A stretch of DNA of 64,000 nt from Sphingobacterium allocomposti (GTDB taxonomy: Bacteria; Bacteroidota; Bacteroidia; Sphingobacteriales; Sphingobacteriaceae): positions 62,001-126,000 of the forward strand of contig NZ_VNHX01000010.1 in assembly GCF_008124885.1 (NCBI RefSeq), in the 5' to 3' direction. Made by a program: the position numbers and the translations under genes. Position 1 is the first letter of the stretch; every line of letters starts with the position of its first letter. Below, one piece after another: positions 26,647 to 35,706 of this stretch. The notes under the pieces are model-generated. The model searched no databases. It worked only from the letters and a program-made list of their open reading frames with translations, and was not told where the DNA came from.

Positions 26647-27916
26647 AAAAATAGCGCCGGCACAACATCCCATACAGGACATATCGCTGGTCGAGCCTGA
26701 AGAAATCGTTTTTGAAAACGGCCTGCGGGTATTTGTTTTTAGGGCAGAAGGGCAGGAGCTGCTCAAAGCAGAGTTTATCTTTCAAAATCTGTTTTCCGAG
26801 CCGGAAAATCCGCTTTTACATACCTGCTTAAGCCATATGATAAAAGAAGGAACGTCGAACCGGACGAGCGCACAGATTGCCGACGAAATAGATTTCTATG
26901 GTGCTTATCTGATGCCCGAGTACAGCTTTGATCAGACGTCTCTTACCTTATACACACTTAACAAGCACGTCTATGCCGTCCTGCCAATTGTTCAGGATAT
27001 ATTTTGTAATGCCACTTTTCCGGAAGCAGAACTTGCCACCTATATCCGTAATAATAAGCAAACACTGCAGATTTCACTGCAAAAGAACGACTACGTAGCG
27101 CGCCGTCTTTTTTATAATTACTTATTTGGCGCAACACGCTATGGCGTGACGCCGACAGAAGAAGCCTACGAGAGTATAAACCGCACAGACCTTATCGCGC
27201 TGTACGGCAAACAGATTCATCCTGGCAACTGTACATTGATATTGTCGGGGAACGTCACCCCCGACGTGTTAGGGGCCATGCAGGCACATTTTGGGTCGCC
27301 TTGGAAAGAATCTGTAGACACAGTGGCACCGACGGCCCCCACTTTTCCCGCGTTTGTTCCTTCGACTATTGTCGAAGAGCGTCCCGGATCTTTACAGTCT
27401 GCTGTCCGCTTGGGGATGCCTTCCGTTAACCGCACCCACCCCGACTTCCCGGCATTACAGTTTGTGAACACGTTGTTCGGGGGGTATTTCGGATCGCGTC
27501 TAATGCGGAATGTCCGTGAAGATAAAGGCTTCACCTATAGTATCGGTTCGGCGTTAGCTAGCTTAAAATATACAGGCTTCTTCACTATTGCATCCGAGGT
27601 TGGCGTAGATGTAACGCAGGCTACACTGCAGGAAATTGAAAAAGAATTCGCCCAGCTTAGCGCATCCACACCTTCAGCAGAAGAGGTAAAACTGGTAGCC
27701 AACTATATGCTCGGTTCGACGCTCGGCAGTTTGGAATCTATTTTTTCTCACGCCGATAAATTCAAGGCGGTATATTTTTACGGTATGTCATTAGACTACT
27801 ATCGACAGTACAGTGAGATCATTCGAACGATGACTCCTGAAAAGGCGCAGGAAATAGCCCGCGAATATTTCGATTACGGACGTCTTCTTAAGGTTATTGT
27901 CGGCAGTATCCAATAG
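26636..27916 (+). CDS. M16 family metallopeptidase-like partner (inactive subunit)
   Basis: The 426 residues have the M16 double-barrel arrangement, but where an active enzyme has HxxEH this one has LSHMIKEGTSNR. It keeps the substrate-side Arg/Tyr pair seen in inactive partners, RNVREDKGFTYSIGS (about residues 298-312). Its ATG lies inside the end of the preceding gene (11-base overlap), so the two are translationally coupled. It should supply substrate binding to the active subunit rather than cleave by itself. Confidence 0.92.
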   Translation: MLNRKIAPAQHPIQDISLVEPEEIVFENGLRVFVFRAEGQELLKAEFIFQNLFSEPENPLLHTCLSHMIKEGTSNRTSAQIADEIDFYGAYLMPEYSFDQTSLTLYTLNKHVYAVLPIVQDIFCNATFPEAELATYIRNNKQTLQISLQKNDYVARRLFYNYLFGATRYGVTPTEEAYESINRTDLIALYGKQIHPGNCTLILSGNVTPDVLGAMQAHFGSPWKESVDTVAPTAPTFPAFVPSTIVEERPGSLQSAVRLGMPSVNRTHPDFPALQFVNTLFGGYFGSRLMRNVREDKGFTYSIGSALASLKYTGFFTIASEVGVDVTQATLQEIEKEFAQLSASTPSAEEVKLVANYMLGSTLGSLESIFSHADKFKAVYFYGMSLDYYRQYSEIIRTMTPEKAQEIAREYFDYGRLLKVIVGSIQ

Positions 27917-28015
27917 CTTGCCGGATAGCGTCAGCGTAACGTCCGGTAGTCTGGGCCGACAGGACCGAATATTGCCCGCATCATGCGTAAAACAGGTATT
28001 TATGCATCCTTGGAT

Positions 28016-28032
28016 TGCTAATAAATTTAGTA
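28016..28032 (+). promoter_or_regulatory. Palindromic operator TGCTAA-N5-TTAGTA upstream of the radical SAM repair gene
   Basis: Arms TGCTAA (28016-28021) and TTAGTA (28027-28032) flank the A/T-only spacer TAAAT. It differs by one base from the palindromes ahead of imuA and the exonuclease/GIY-YIG gene. The last two bases overlap TATTTTAG (28031-28038), a -7 element with one mismatch to TAnnTTTG. The start codon at 28043 lies ten bases beyond the palindrome, implying a very short leader or a leaderless mRNA. Confidence 0.65.
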
Positions 28033-28042
28033 TTTTAGCGTC

Positions 28043-29296
28043 ATGGAAGACCGGTTAAAGGAGAAGCTCGAGATATTGGCTGACGCGGCCAAATACGATG
28101 TTAGTTGCAGTTCAAGCGGAAGCAATCGCGTCAACAAAGGAAAAGGACTGGGAAATACCGGCGCCGGTATCTGCCATACGTATACGGAGGACGGACGTTG
28201 TGTGTCCCTGCTGAAGATCCTGTTGACAAACCATTGCATATTCGACTGCGCCTATTGTGTTTCCCGGAAGAGCAATGACATCAAACGGGCGGCGTTTACG
28301 GTACGGGAAGTGGTAGACCTTACGGTTGCCTTCTATCGAAGAAACTATATAGAAGGACTGTTCTTAAGTTCTGGAATCTTTAAAGATGCAGACTATACGA
28401 TGGAACGCCTTATATTAGTCGCCAAAACGCTAAGGCAGCAACATGCTTTCAACGGGTATATTCATCTGAAGACCATTCCGGGAGCGTCGCCTGAACTGAT
28501 TCACGCCGCAGGCCTCTATGCCGACCGTTTAAGTGTAAACTTGGAGATCCCAACAGAGAGCGGCCTGAAGCTGCTTGCTCCGGAGAAGAATAGGAAGGAT
28601 ATGATTACGCCGATAGCTTACCTTAAAGAGCAGCTGGAAAAAACGGAGGACGAAAAACGCCGATTTAAATATGCACCACATTTTGCGCCTGCCGGACAGA
28701 GCACACAGATGATCATCGGCGCTACGGGTGAGTCGGACAAGCAGATTATTTCGGTTGCCGACCACTTTTATACACGCTTTAAGATGAAACGTGTATACTA
28801 TTCCGGCTATGTGCCGATCTCCAACGACCGAAGACTGCCCGGAATGGAAACAACAGTGCCGGTAGTACGGGAAAACCGTCTTTATCAAACCGACTGGCTC
28901 ATGCGTTTTTACGGGTTTCAAGCGGAAGAGATCGTAAACGATCAGTATCCGTTCCTCGATTTGGACATCGATCCAAAATTAGGATGGGCATTACGTAATA
29001 TGCATGTCTTTCCGGTCGATATCAACAGCGCCGATTACAGTCTTATTTTGCGCGTTCCTGGCGTGGGGGTAGCGTCTGCAAAAAAAATTGTGGCGGCCCG
29101 TACGTTTGGCTCGCTAGATTTACACGCTTTGAAAAAGATTGGCGTGGCTATAAACCGGGCAAAGTATTTTATAATATGCAGAGGATACAGACATTCGTTC
29201 TGCGAAAAACAGCCGGAGCGGCTTAAGCATATCCTTTTAGGGAAGAGCCAATCAAAGTTTAGGAAAGATTTAACTTATCAGCCAACGCTTTTTTAG
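28043..29296 (+). CDS. Putative DNA modification/repair radical SAM protein (TIGR03916-type)
   Basis: This 417-residue protein has the radical SAM cluster motif CIFDCAYC (CX3CX2C, about residues 70-77), a TIM-barrel core (GLFLSSGIF, HLKTIPGA, RLSVNLEIPTESGL), and a C-terminal helix-hairpin-helix (LRVPGVGVASAKKIVAARTFG, about 340-360) suitable for DNA binding. The family always pairs with the TIGR03915-type protein encoded one base after its stop. It is predicted to act in DNA repair or modification but the reaction is not established to my knowledge. The palindrome shared with imuA upstream supports a DNA-damage role. Confidence 0.9.
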   Translation: MEDRLKEKLEILADAAKYDVSCSSSGSNRVNKGKGLGNTGAGICHTYTEDGRCVSLLKILLTNHCIFDCAYCVSRKSNDIKRAAFTVREVVDLTVAFYRRNYIEGLFLSSGIFKDADYTMERLILVAKTLRQQHAFNGYIHLKTIPGASPELIHAAGLYADRLSVNLEIPTESGLKLLAPEKNRKDMITPIAYLKEQLEKTEDEKRRFKYAPHFAPAGQSTQMIIGATGESDKQIISVADHFYTRFKMKRVYYSGYVPISNDRRLPGMETTVPVVRENRLYQTDWLMRFYGFQAEEIVNDQYPFLDLDIDPKLGWALRNMHVFPVDINSADYSLILRVPGVGVASAKKIVAARTFGSLDLHALKKIGVAINRAKYFIICRGYRHSFCEKQPERLKHILLGKSQSKFRKDLTYQPTLF

Positions 29297-29297
29297 T

Positions 29298-30074
29298 ATG
29301 AACAGGAGCCAGGTGGTGCTATATGTCGACGGAACCTGGGAAAGCGTCCTAACTGCAGCTTTTGACGTATTTGCCCATAAATTTTTCCCACTGGACTTAC
29401 GCCTGTTATCCAACGGTCAGTCCGACCTCTTTGCGGCTACACACCACGTTGTTTCAGATGCGAAGAAAGCAGACAGAGTGCGGAAAGGGCTAACGGTGCG
29501 GGACAGAAATGTATACAACGACCTCTGGTGGGTCTATCTATCCGAACTTCCGGGTTCATTGCTACTAATTCTCCGCGCCATCATGTACTATTTCGATAGC
29601 GTGCAGCCCGTTAACACAAACTATCAAGACCCGCGGATTCTTCAGATCAGCAATATTGTAAGATCTGTCTCCAGAGAAAAACATCGCATGAAAGCATTTG
29701 TCCGCTTCCGCCGTCTGGAAGATGGGGTTTACTTTGCACTGATCGCACCAGATTTCAATGTGCTGCCCTTAATATACCGACATTTCGCTGATCGTTACGC
29801 AGACCAACAGTGGTTAATATACGATCAGAAGAGAAATTACGGCATCTATTACGATCTGAAGGACGTCTCGGAGGTCTATTTCTCCGCAGCCGAGCCTTTT
29901 AAGCCACACGCGGTAGAACAGCATGATGCAACAGAGGAACAGACGTACGACTCCTTATGGAAAGTGTATTTTTCAGCGGTTAATATCGAAGAGCGAAAGA
30001 ATATGAAGCTTCATATCCGCCATGTACCGAGACGATATTGGCGATTTCTCAACGAAAAGACGCCCCGAACGTAG
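29298..30074 (+). CDS. TIGR03915-type putative DNA repair protein
   Basis: The 258-residue soluble protein opens with VVLYVDGTWESVLTAAFDVF, as the family does, and has a uracil-DNA-glycosylase-like C-terminal feel (LWKVYFSAVNIEERKNMKLH, HVPRRYWRFLNEK) though the fold is not certain from sequence. It starts one base after the radical SAM gene stop and ends at a strong terminator, so the pair is a two-gene operon. Its biochemical role is unknown; the partnership and shared operator suggest it recognises or processes the lesion that the radical SAM enzyme acts on. Confidence 0.85.
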   Translation: MNRSQVVLYVDGTWESVLTAAFDVFAHKFFPLDLRLLSNGQSDLFAATHHVVSDAKKADRVRKGLTVRDRNVYNDLWWVYLSELPGSLLLILRAIMYYFDSVQPVNTNYQDPRILQISNIVRSVSREKHRMKAFVRFRRLEDGVYFALIAPDFNVLPLIYRHFADRYADQQWLIYDQKRNYGIYYDLKDVSEVYFSAAEPFKPHAVEQHDATEEQTYDSLWKVYFSAVNIEERKNMKLHIRHVPRRYWRFLNEKTPRT

Positions 30075-30109
30075 CCATATGCCCTTATTAGACTGTTTGC
30101 ACGAATCGT

Positions 30110-30137
30110 TTTAGCATAAAAATGCTAAATTTTTTTT
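30110..30137 (+). terminator. Intrinsic terminator of the radical SAM/TIGR03915 operon
   Basis: An 8-bp perfect stem, TTTAGCAT (30110-30117) with ATGCTAAA (30122-30129), has an AAAA loop and is followed by eight T. This is a textbook intrinsic terminator 36 bases after the operon's last stop. Confidence 0.9.
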
Positions 30138-30209
30138 ATACATTTAACACGTTGTTTATCAGCTATGTAAACATGTGTATATTATACAATAAGCTGAAAA
30201 TCAGTTTTT

Positions 30210-30236
30210 TAAATTTGCATTTCTTATGTAGCTTTG
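30210..30236 (+). promoter_or_regulatory. Two candidate -7 promoter elements for fbp
   Basis: TAAATTTG (30210-30217) and TAGCTTTG (30229-30236) each match TAnnTTTG. Either could drive fbp. They lie downstream of the previous operon's terminator and upstream of both candidate fbp starts. Confidence 0.45.
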
Positions 30237-30353
30237 TCACGTGAATCCAATAGCGATAAGCAGAAATTATCTCCATTTTAGCACATCCTGCGAATCCGTC
30301 GCAGGATGGCCAAAGACATACAATCCTTCACTATTACACTTAACAAACGTTTC

Positions 30354-31406
30354 ATGGCTTTAAAAACATTAGGGCAGTTCATAATTGAAAAGCAGGCTGA
30401 CTTTCCGTACGCGAAAGGCGAGCTCTCACGCTTGCTGCGCGACATAGGAATCGCGGCAAAAGTAATCAATCGCGAGGTAAACAAAGCCGGATTAGCCGAT
30501 ATTCTGGGCGAAAGCGGCGACCAAAATGTACAGGGAGAAATGCAGAAGAAACTCGATGTATATGCTGATGAGCAATTTATTGAAGCACTTAGTAGAGGAG
30601 GAGAATGCTGTTATATTGCATCAGAGGAACACGAAGGAGGCATCGACCTCACCGTCCGTACTACCGCTACTTCCCATTCCGGAAAGTATATCGTGTGCAT
30701 GGACCCCTTGGACGGGTCATCCAATATCGATCTCAACGTTTCTGTGGGGTCTATTTTCTCCATCTATAGACGAAAAGACTTAAATCGCCCGCTCACAGAA
30801 GCCGACGTCCTCCAGGTAGGCCACGACCAGGTCGCAGCCGGCTATGTCATTTATGGTTCGTCGACCATGTTGGTATATACAACCGGGAAAGGCGTCAATG
30901 GATTCACGCTAGACCCTTCCATCGGTGAGTTCTGCCTCTCTCATCCCGATATGCGCATCCCCGCGGAGGGCCGGACGTATTCTATTAATGAAGGCAATTA
31001 TCTGAAGTTTCCGCAATACATTAAAGATTATATTAAATATTGTCAGATGGAAGACGTAGAAACCAATAGGCCCTATACGTCGCGTTATATCGGATCGATG
31101 GTTGCCGACCTGCACCGCACACTGATAACGGGCGGCATCTTCTTATACCCCGAGACGTCAAGTTATCCAGACGGAAAATTGAGGCTGTTGTATGAATGTA
31201 ACCCGATGGCCTTTATCATTGAACAAGCGGGCGGCATGGCCATATCAGCTCGCGACAGGGTTCTGGATATAAAACCGGTACACCTACATCAACGGACACC
31301 AATCGTTATCGGAAGCATGAATATGGTCAAAAAAGTCTGCGAATTTATGAACCGGCCTTATGAAGACGTCAACGCGGCCGGCAGCAAGTTCACCTTTTCG
31401 GGATGA
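30354..31406 (+). CDS. fbp: Class I fructose-1,6-bisphosphatase
   Basis: Fbp hydrolyses fructose-1,6-bisphosphate to fructose-6-phosphate in gluconeogenesis. From ATG 30354 ([14 protein letters not shown]) the protein has 350 residues, the usual length, and homology begins at this Met; the ATG at 30306 would add 16 residues without family support. Visible motifs are ASEEHEGG, the metal site [39 protein letters not shown] and [17 protein letters not shown]. Its 3' end overlaps by 49 bases the convergent exonuclease/GIY-YIG gene. Confidence 0.95.
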   Translation: MALKTLGQFIIEKQADFPYAKGELSRLLRDIGIAAKVINREVNKAGLADILGESGDQNVQGEMQKKLDVYADEQFIEALSRGGECCYIASEEHEGGIDLTVRTTATSHSGKYIVCMDPLDGSSNIDLNVSVGSIFSIYRRKDLNRPLTEADVLQVGHDQVAAGYVIYGSSTMLVYTTGKGVNGFTLDPSIGEFCLSHPDMRIPAEGRTYSINEGNYLKFPQYIKDYIKYCQMEDVETNRPYTSRYIGSMVADLHRTLITGGIFLYPETSSYPDGKLRLLYECNPMAFIIEQAGGMAISARDRVLDIKPVHLHQRTPIVIGSMNMVKKVCEFMNRPYEDVNAAGSKFTFSG

Positions 31407-32746
31407 AGCGCAGCATAACGTAGCACAATCTGTTGCATGTAAAAGTTACTGGTGCATTTGTCCCGATAGGATACAATGTCCTCCACGTTATCCCACTGTT
31501 GAACAAAGTCAACGAAGCCAAAAGCATAAAGCTTGTCTTCTTTGTAATAGATATAACTGTTTTCCTCTTCGTTCCTCCCTTTATCGATCAGAAGAAAGGA
31601 TTGTTTGTGCACGTCTAAGTGATGAAGAAGTTCCTGTATTTTTGCTGCGTGTGCGTCGAGGTCGGGAAGAGTTATAGAAGACGTGCGCCTGTCCTCCCGG
31701 CTCTCCGTGGCGGGAGAATAGAATGTACACAGCGCCGGAGACAGGCCAAAACGCTCCAAAAGGTCCCCTAAAAACAGGTTGGCTTCCTGCGCTGTCTCAA
31801 AGAACCGCAGACTGGAGTCGCCGGATCTGGCCCGGCTGACAGCGAGCCGATCGTAGCCGCGTATATCCTGGTAATGAATAAGCGCATATTTTGGTTCATA
31901 ACGCTTTAAGGCACGGTTGTGCTCCGGCCAGTGTTTCTTTATCATTTGGCATTCCATCAAAAGTGCCATCAACTCCGTACCCGACTCCTCAAAATCCACA
32001 CTGCAGATCTCATTAATGAACTGCTGCCGCCTCAGCCCTGTATTCGTGCCGCTAAAATGGCCCAGAACCCGTTTTTTTATGTTGATCGCCTTTCCAACAT
32101 ATATGATCTTTCCTTTATTATTTCTGAACATATAGATCCCGGCCGTCTCCGGTAACCGGTTAAACTGTTCCCATGACAAGTGGACGGGCAGGCGGTGTTC
32201 GGTGTTTTTTCGGATGCTCTCTTCTATACAATTGGTATCGTCGCGCTGTATTAGCAAGTCGAAAAGCTCGGCCGTAGCTTTTGCATCGCCCATTGCCCGG
32301 TGCCTTTCTGAAATCATAATACGCAACGACCGGCAGAGCTCTCCCAAGCTATAGGATCTGTGGCCGGGAAAAATCTTTCGAGACAAACGGACAGTGCATA
32401 GCTTTTGAGATTGCCACTCATACCCCGACTGTTTTAATTCGCGGACCAAAAAGGTATAATCAAAACCCACATTATGGGCTACGAAAATTTTGCCCTGCAG
32501 CAAATGATAAATATCTTCTGCTATTTCTTCAAACAGCGGCGCGTCCGCTACCATCTCATCCGTAATACCCGTTAGGCTCTGAATAGCCAACGGAATCGGA
32601 CACTGGGGATTAACCAAACTGTGGTATTCCTCAATAACCTTCTTTCCATTATGTATTAAGATAGCGATCTCCGTAATACGGTTTCCTCCGGCATAATTTC
32701 CGGTTGTTTCGATGTCGACGATAGCAAATAGCCTCGGTTTGTTCAC
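31358..32746 (-). CDS. DEDDh exonuclease fused to GIY-YIG nuclease domain
   Basis: This 462-residue protein joins an N-terminal DnaQ-type 3'-5' exonuclease (VDIETTG ~10-16, [10 protein letters not shown] ~97-106, [10 protein letters not shown] ~148-157) to a UvrC/Cho-type GIY-YIG endonuclease ([20 protein letters not shown], with Arg in KKRVLGHF) and a C-terminal extension of unknown fold. All exonuclease acidic residues and the GIY-YIG Tyr, Arg and Lys are present. The start is GTG, abutting a 35-bp perfect palindrome. The gene overlaps fbp at its 3' end. Fusions of this type occur in several phyla and are thought to act in nucleotide excision or repair; the operator here supports a damage role. 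Confidence 0.9.
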   Translation of the reverse strand: MNKPRLFAIVDIETTGNYAGGNRITEIAILIHNGKKVIEEYHSLVNPQCPIPLAIQSLTGITDEMVADAPLFEEIAEDIYHLLQGKIFVAHNVGFDYTFLVRELKQSGYEWQSQKLCTVRLSRKIFPGHRSYSLGELCRSLRIMISERHRAMGDAKATAELFDLLIQRDDTNCIEESIRKNTEHRLPVHLSWEQFNRLPETAGIYMFRNNKGKIIYVGKAINIKKRVLGHFSGTNTGLRRQQFINEICSVDFEESGTELMALLMECQMIKKHWPEHNRALKRYEPKYALIHYQDIRGYDRLAVSRARSGDSSLRFFETAQEANLFLGDLLERFGLSPALCTFYSPATESREDRRTSSITLPDLDAHAAKIQELLHHLDVHKQSFLLIDKGRNEEENSYIYYKEDKLYAFGFVDFVQQWDNVEDIVSYRDKCTSNFYMQQIVLRYAALHPEKVNLLPAALTSS

Positions 32747-32747
32747 A

Positions 32748-32782
32748 TTGCAATATTACTAATTTAATTAGTAATATTGCAA
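32748..32782 (-). promoter_or_regulatory. Perfect 35-bp palindrome, operator of the exonuclease/GIY-YIG gene
   Basis: Two 15-base arms (32748-32762, beginning TTGCAATATTACTAA; and 32768-32782, beginning TTAGTAATATT) flank TTTAA with no mismatch. The core TACTAA-N5-TTAGTA (32757-32773) is identical to the imuA operator. On the minus strand it contains TAATATTG (32758-32751), a -7 element with one mismatch, and ends one base before the GTG start. If transcription starts there the mRNA is near-leaderless; if it starts upstream, the palindrome would fold over the start codon. Confidence 0.75.
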
Positions 32783-32851
32783 TCCATAGAGAAATTAAAG
32801 CGCAGTTTGCAAAATGGCATCCTTTAATGAATGCTTGCCTGGAAGTACAGA

Positions 32852-33586
32852 TTACTTCGAAACACGCATCCCCATGAGGTCCCGTATAGCCACCGACGCA
32901 ATTGCACCTCCGAAAGCTGCCGGTAAATATGACATCGTCCCGTAGGCAGACTTTTTGAAGTTGCTTCCATCGGTGTAAAGAAGCGAATTCTTATCGGGCA
33001 ATTCGGTTGAAAAAGCCACTTTAACCCCTTCTTTAATACCGTGCTTCCGTAGCTTTTTGCGGATATGCTGCGCAAGCTTGCAGTTGTAAGATTTGCTGAT
33101 GTCGGCAATACGTATCTTAGTCGGATCAACCTTTCCCCCCGCACCCATGGAACTCACAAAGGGAATTTTGGCCTCCAACGCCCGACGGATGAAGAATAGT
33201 TTCGGTGTAATGCTATCTATAGCTTCTACGCAATAGTCGGGCGACAACTCAAGCAGCGCAGGTATCTTCTCAGGCACAATAAAGTCCTGAACTACATGTA
33301 GATCCAGCTCGGGGTTGATAGCCAACAGGCGCTCCTTCATAATCTCTGCTTTAGGCTGGCCATGGTTTGTTGCCAAGGCCGGCAATTGCCGGTTTCTGTT
33401 GGATGGGTCGACGGTATCCCCGTCGATAATGGTCATCTTACCAACCCCTGCACGGCAAATAAATTCTGCCGCAAACGAGCCCACACCGCCGAGACCCAGG
33501 ATCATGACATGCGATCCAGCCAATTTTTCCAAAGCTTCCCTTCCCGTTAAGGCCTCTGTTCTAGATAGCCAAGACAAATCTTTCAT
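32852..33586 (-). CDS. tcdA: tRNA threonylcarbamoyladenosine dehydratase
   Basis: TcdA is an E1-like ATP-dependent enzyme that dehydrates t6A37 of ANN-decoding tRNAs to the cyclic form. The 244 residues have the Rossmann nucleotide motif ILGLGGVGSFAAEFICRAGV (~30-49), IIDGDTVDPSNRNRQ, and the conserved YCVEAIDSITPK and SSMGAGGKVDPTKI segments. Its ATGA overlap with the stop of the upstream TatD-like gene shows translational coupling, giving a tatD-tcdA operon. No membrane tail as in the E. coli protein is evident. Confidence 0.93.
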   Translation of the reverse strand: MKDLSWLSRTEALTGREALEKLAGSHVMILGLGGVGSFAAEFICRAGVGKMTIIDGDTVDPSNRNRQLPALATNHGQPKAEIMKERLLAINPELDLHVVQDFIVPEKIPALLELSPDYCVEAIDSITPKLFFIRRALEAKIPFVSSMGAGGKVDPTKIRIADISKSYNCKLAQHIRKKLRKHGIKEGVKVAFSTELPDKNSLLYTDGSNFKKSAYGTMSYLPAAFGGAIASVAIRDLMGMRVSK

Positions 33587-34245
33587 TCTAATAGCTGATA
33601 ATTAAATATACTTCTGAAATTTTGATAAAGCTGCTCTTTAAGCAAAGTAACCTTCACTTTTCGAACGGCGCAAAAATAAGTATAAATATCTACTATCTTG
33701 GTAGATTTATCATCCGTTTCGAGGAAAATTTTATTTAACGGGGCATCGATAATCAGCTCGTCTTTCTTTCCGGAGAGGAGTGACGCCCCCAAACTGATAT
33801 AATAACCGGCATCATAAATCTGCCGCGCCAGCTGTCTGTTTTTTTCGAATCCGTGAAAGATGACCGGTACTGAAACGCGTTCTTCCCACAGAATACGCAG
33901 GCATTCTTGATGCGCCCGGACACAGTGTACGATCAACGGCTTTTGGATACTGTTTGCAAAAACGATCTGTCGCCGGAACATCTCCTCCTGCAGCGACCAT
34001 AGCGTATCGCAAAGCTTATCAAGGCCGCACTCCCCAATGGCCAACACCTGGTTTTTCTTGCCGTAATCGTTTAAGGCATCCAATTGCGCAGTAGGAGAGC
34101 TGTCGATATACCAAGGGTGTATACCGAGCGAACAGGGCTGGGAGAAAAGGTAATTTTTAGAAATGATGACATTAGGAAGAGAAAATTCATGCTCCGTACT
34201 TTTAGAGGTATTGTGCGTGTGTATATTGATATAAGGAACATGCAT
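33583..34245 (-). CDS. TatD family metal-dependent hydrolase
   Basis: The 220-residue protein from ATG 34245 (MHVPYINIHTHN) belongs to the TatD nuclease/amidohydrolase group. It shows the first metal motif NIHTHN (7-12), GECGLDKL (near 75-82), HCVRAHQE, HGFEKN and LETDDKS. It is shorter than the usual 255-265 residues; several loops appear trimmed. The upstream frame to 34278 has only 11 extra codons and lies before the predicted transcription start. Translationally coupled to tcdA. Likely a DNase; substrate unproven. Confidence 0.88.
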   Translation of the reverse strand: MHVPYINIHTHNTSKSTEHEFSLPNVIISKNYLFSQPCSLGIHPWYIDSSPTAQLDALNDYGKKNQVLAIGECGLDKLCDTLWSLQEEMFRRQIVFANSIQKPLIVHCVRAHQECLRILWEERVSVPVIFHGFEKNRQLARQIYDAGYYISLGASLLSGKKDELIIDAPLNKIFLETDDKSTKIVDIYTYFCAVRKVKVTLLKEQLYQNFRSIFNYQLLE

Positions 34246-34248
34246 GAT

Positions 34249-34278
34249 CAAACCTAAATAATTTTGTTTTATAAGCAA
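34249..34278 (-). promoter_or_regulatory. Consensus Bacteroidota promoter for the tatD-like/tcdA operon
   Basis: On the minus strand TTG (34278-34276) and TAGGTTTG (34256-34249) are separated by 19 bases, matching both the -33 and -7 elements and their spacing. The predicted start point coincides with the ATG at 34245, so the mRNA would have no leader. Confidence 0.6.
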
Positions 34279-34404
34279 TAATCCGTGTGCTTAGAAAATA
34301 AACGCCACTCAACCGGTCATATGTTTTATAGTGGAAATATACGAAATACGTTTGATTTGAGGGTGTTAAGGGTTGGGAAAAATGAATTTTTCACAGAGGT
34401 TGCA

Positions 34405-35700
34405 TCAGTGCGCAATGGAAGTATTCAACGCTGCAACAATCGCCGACGCTTTCAACAAACACTCTTCGTACTCCGTTTCTCCACGCGCTTCCAAAGTGAT
34501 CGCGCCTCCGGTATGAAAAGACAGAAAAGATGCCGACGAATCGTACAGTACGGAGCGGATGACAACGTTAAGATCGAAATCGCCGTCCGGAGCGAAGTAG
34601 CCCACAGCTCCCGAGTAGATACCCCGTTTACTACCCTCGTAACGGTCGCAGAGCGACATGGCGCTGATTTTTGGCGCGCCCGTCATCGATCCGGCCGGAA
34701 ATGTGTTTCTTATGACCTCTATATCGGAGATGTCGGGTCTTTTTAAGCAAGTGATGGTAGATATCAATTGATGTACCTGCCTGAAAGTATGTACCTCCAG
34801 GTGTCTGGATACCTTTACGCTTCCCGGCTGGGCACTTCGGGTCAGATCGTTCCGAACTAAATCAACGATCATAACGTTTTCCGCTATCTCTTTCGGGTTC
34901 CCCCGCAGTCGGGCAATAATTTCCGCATCTTCTGCTGAATCCCGCCCACGTCGTGCAGTACCTTTGATCGGCTGCGAGATCAGCGTATCTCCACGTTTGG
35001 CGAGAAACCGCTCCGGAGACGCGCATAGAATATATTGCCGGCCTAGCTTGAAAAAACATGCAAAAGGGGTGGGGGATAGTGCATTGAGCCGTTTATAGAG
35101 CTCTAGAGGGTTCAATGATATACCCTCGGCATAGAACTCCTGACATAGGTTTACTTCATAAACATCGCCCCGCTGGATATGCCATTGTAATCGGTCAAAT
35201 GCCTGCAGGTACTCCGTCTTGGAAAAACGCTTGCTAATAGAAATAGGAATATTCTGATTGGCGGTATTTGTGGCAGGTCCGTCATGTCGCTCTATGGCCC
35301 GAAAAATCGCATGAGGGTCGTCAGCTTCAATTTCTACGTGATTTTGGTAGAACCGTATAACAGTCTCGGGGATGAAGAAATATGCTTTAGGAAAAGCGAT
35401 ACCCTCCGGGAGATCGTTTCCAAGACCTTCAATCTCGTCCTTCAAGTCATAACTAAGAAAACCAGGCATCCACCGATGTGGATGCTTGGCTCTAAAAGTC
35501 TCGAGTCCATCGAACGCGCTTTTGCCGGTCGTAGAAGCAAAGACCTCTACTGCTTTGACAGCTAACAATCGGTCAACCTTGGTGTAATCGTCGGCGTAGC
35601 CGTTAGACTGTAAAAAGCATACCTCGTCAAACTCCTGCGCCCAATTTAAGGCGCGGCTTTCAAATTCTTTTGTATCGACTTCAAATATGGCTGTTGCCAT
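34405..35700 (-). CDS. pabB: Aminodeoxychorismate synthase component I
   Basis: This 431-residue protein is a chorismate-binding enzyme making 4-amino-4-deoxychorismate for folate. Visible segments include EVNLCQEFYAEG, LYKRLNALSPTPFACFF, LCASPERFL, PIKGTARRG, MIVDLVRNDLTR, FPAGSMTGAPKISAM and GAVGYFAPDGDFDLNVVIR. The conserved SPERFL, DLVRNDL and GSxTGAPK motifs are intact. It begins six bases after the stop of purA, so it is probably co-transcribed with it. A closely related anthranilate or isochorismate synthase is less likely, as the protein matches single-domain PabB length and motifs. Confidence 0.9.
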   Translation of the reverse strand: MATAIFEVDTKEFESRALNWAQEFDEVCFLQSNGYADDYTKVDRLLAVKAVEVFASTTGKSAFDGLETFRAKHPHRWMPGFLSYDLKDEIEGLGNDLPEGIAFPKAYFFIPETVIRFYQNHVEIEADDPHAIFRAIERHDGPATNTANQNIPISISKRFSKTEYLQAFDRLQWHIQRGDVYEVNLCQEFYAEGISLNPLELYKRLNALSPTPFACFFKLGRQYILCASPERFLAKRGDTLISQPIKGTARRGRDSAEDAEIIARLRGNPKEIAENVMIVDLVRNDLTRSAQPGSVKVSRHLEVHTFRQVHQLISTITCLKRPDISDIEVIRNTFPAGSMTGAPKISAMSLCDRYEGSKRGIYSGAVGYFAPDGDFDLNVVIRSVLYDSSASFLSFHTGGAITLEARGETEYEECLLKASAIVAALNTSIAH

Positions 35701-35706
35701 GCTTGT

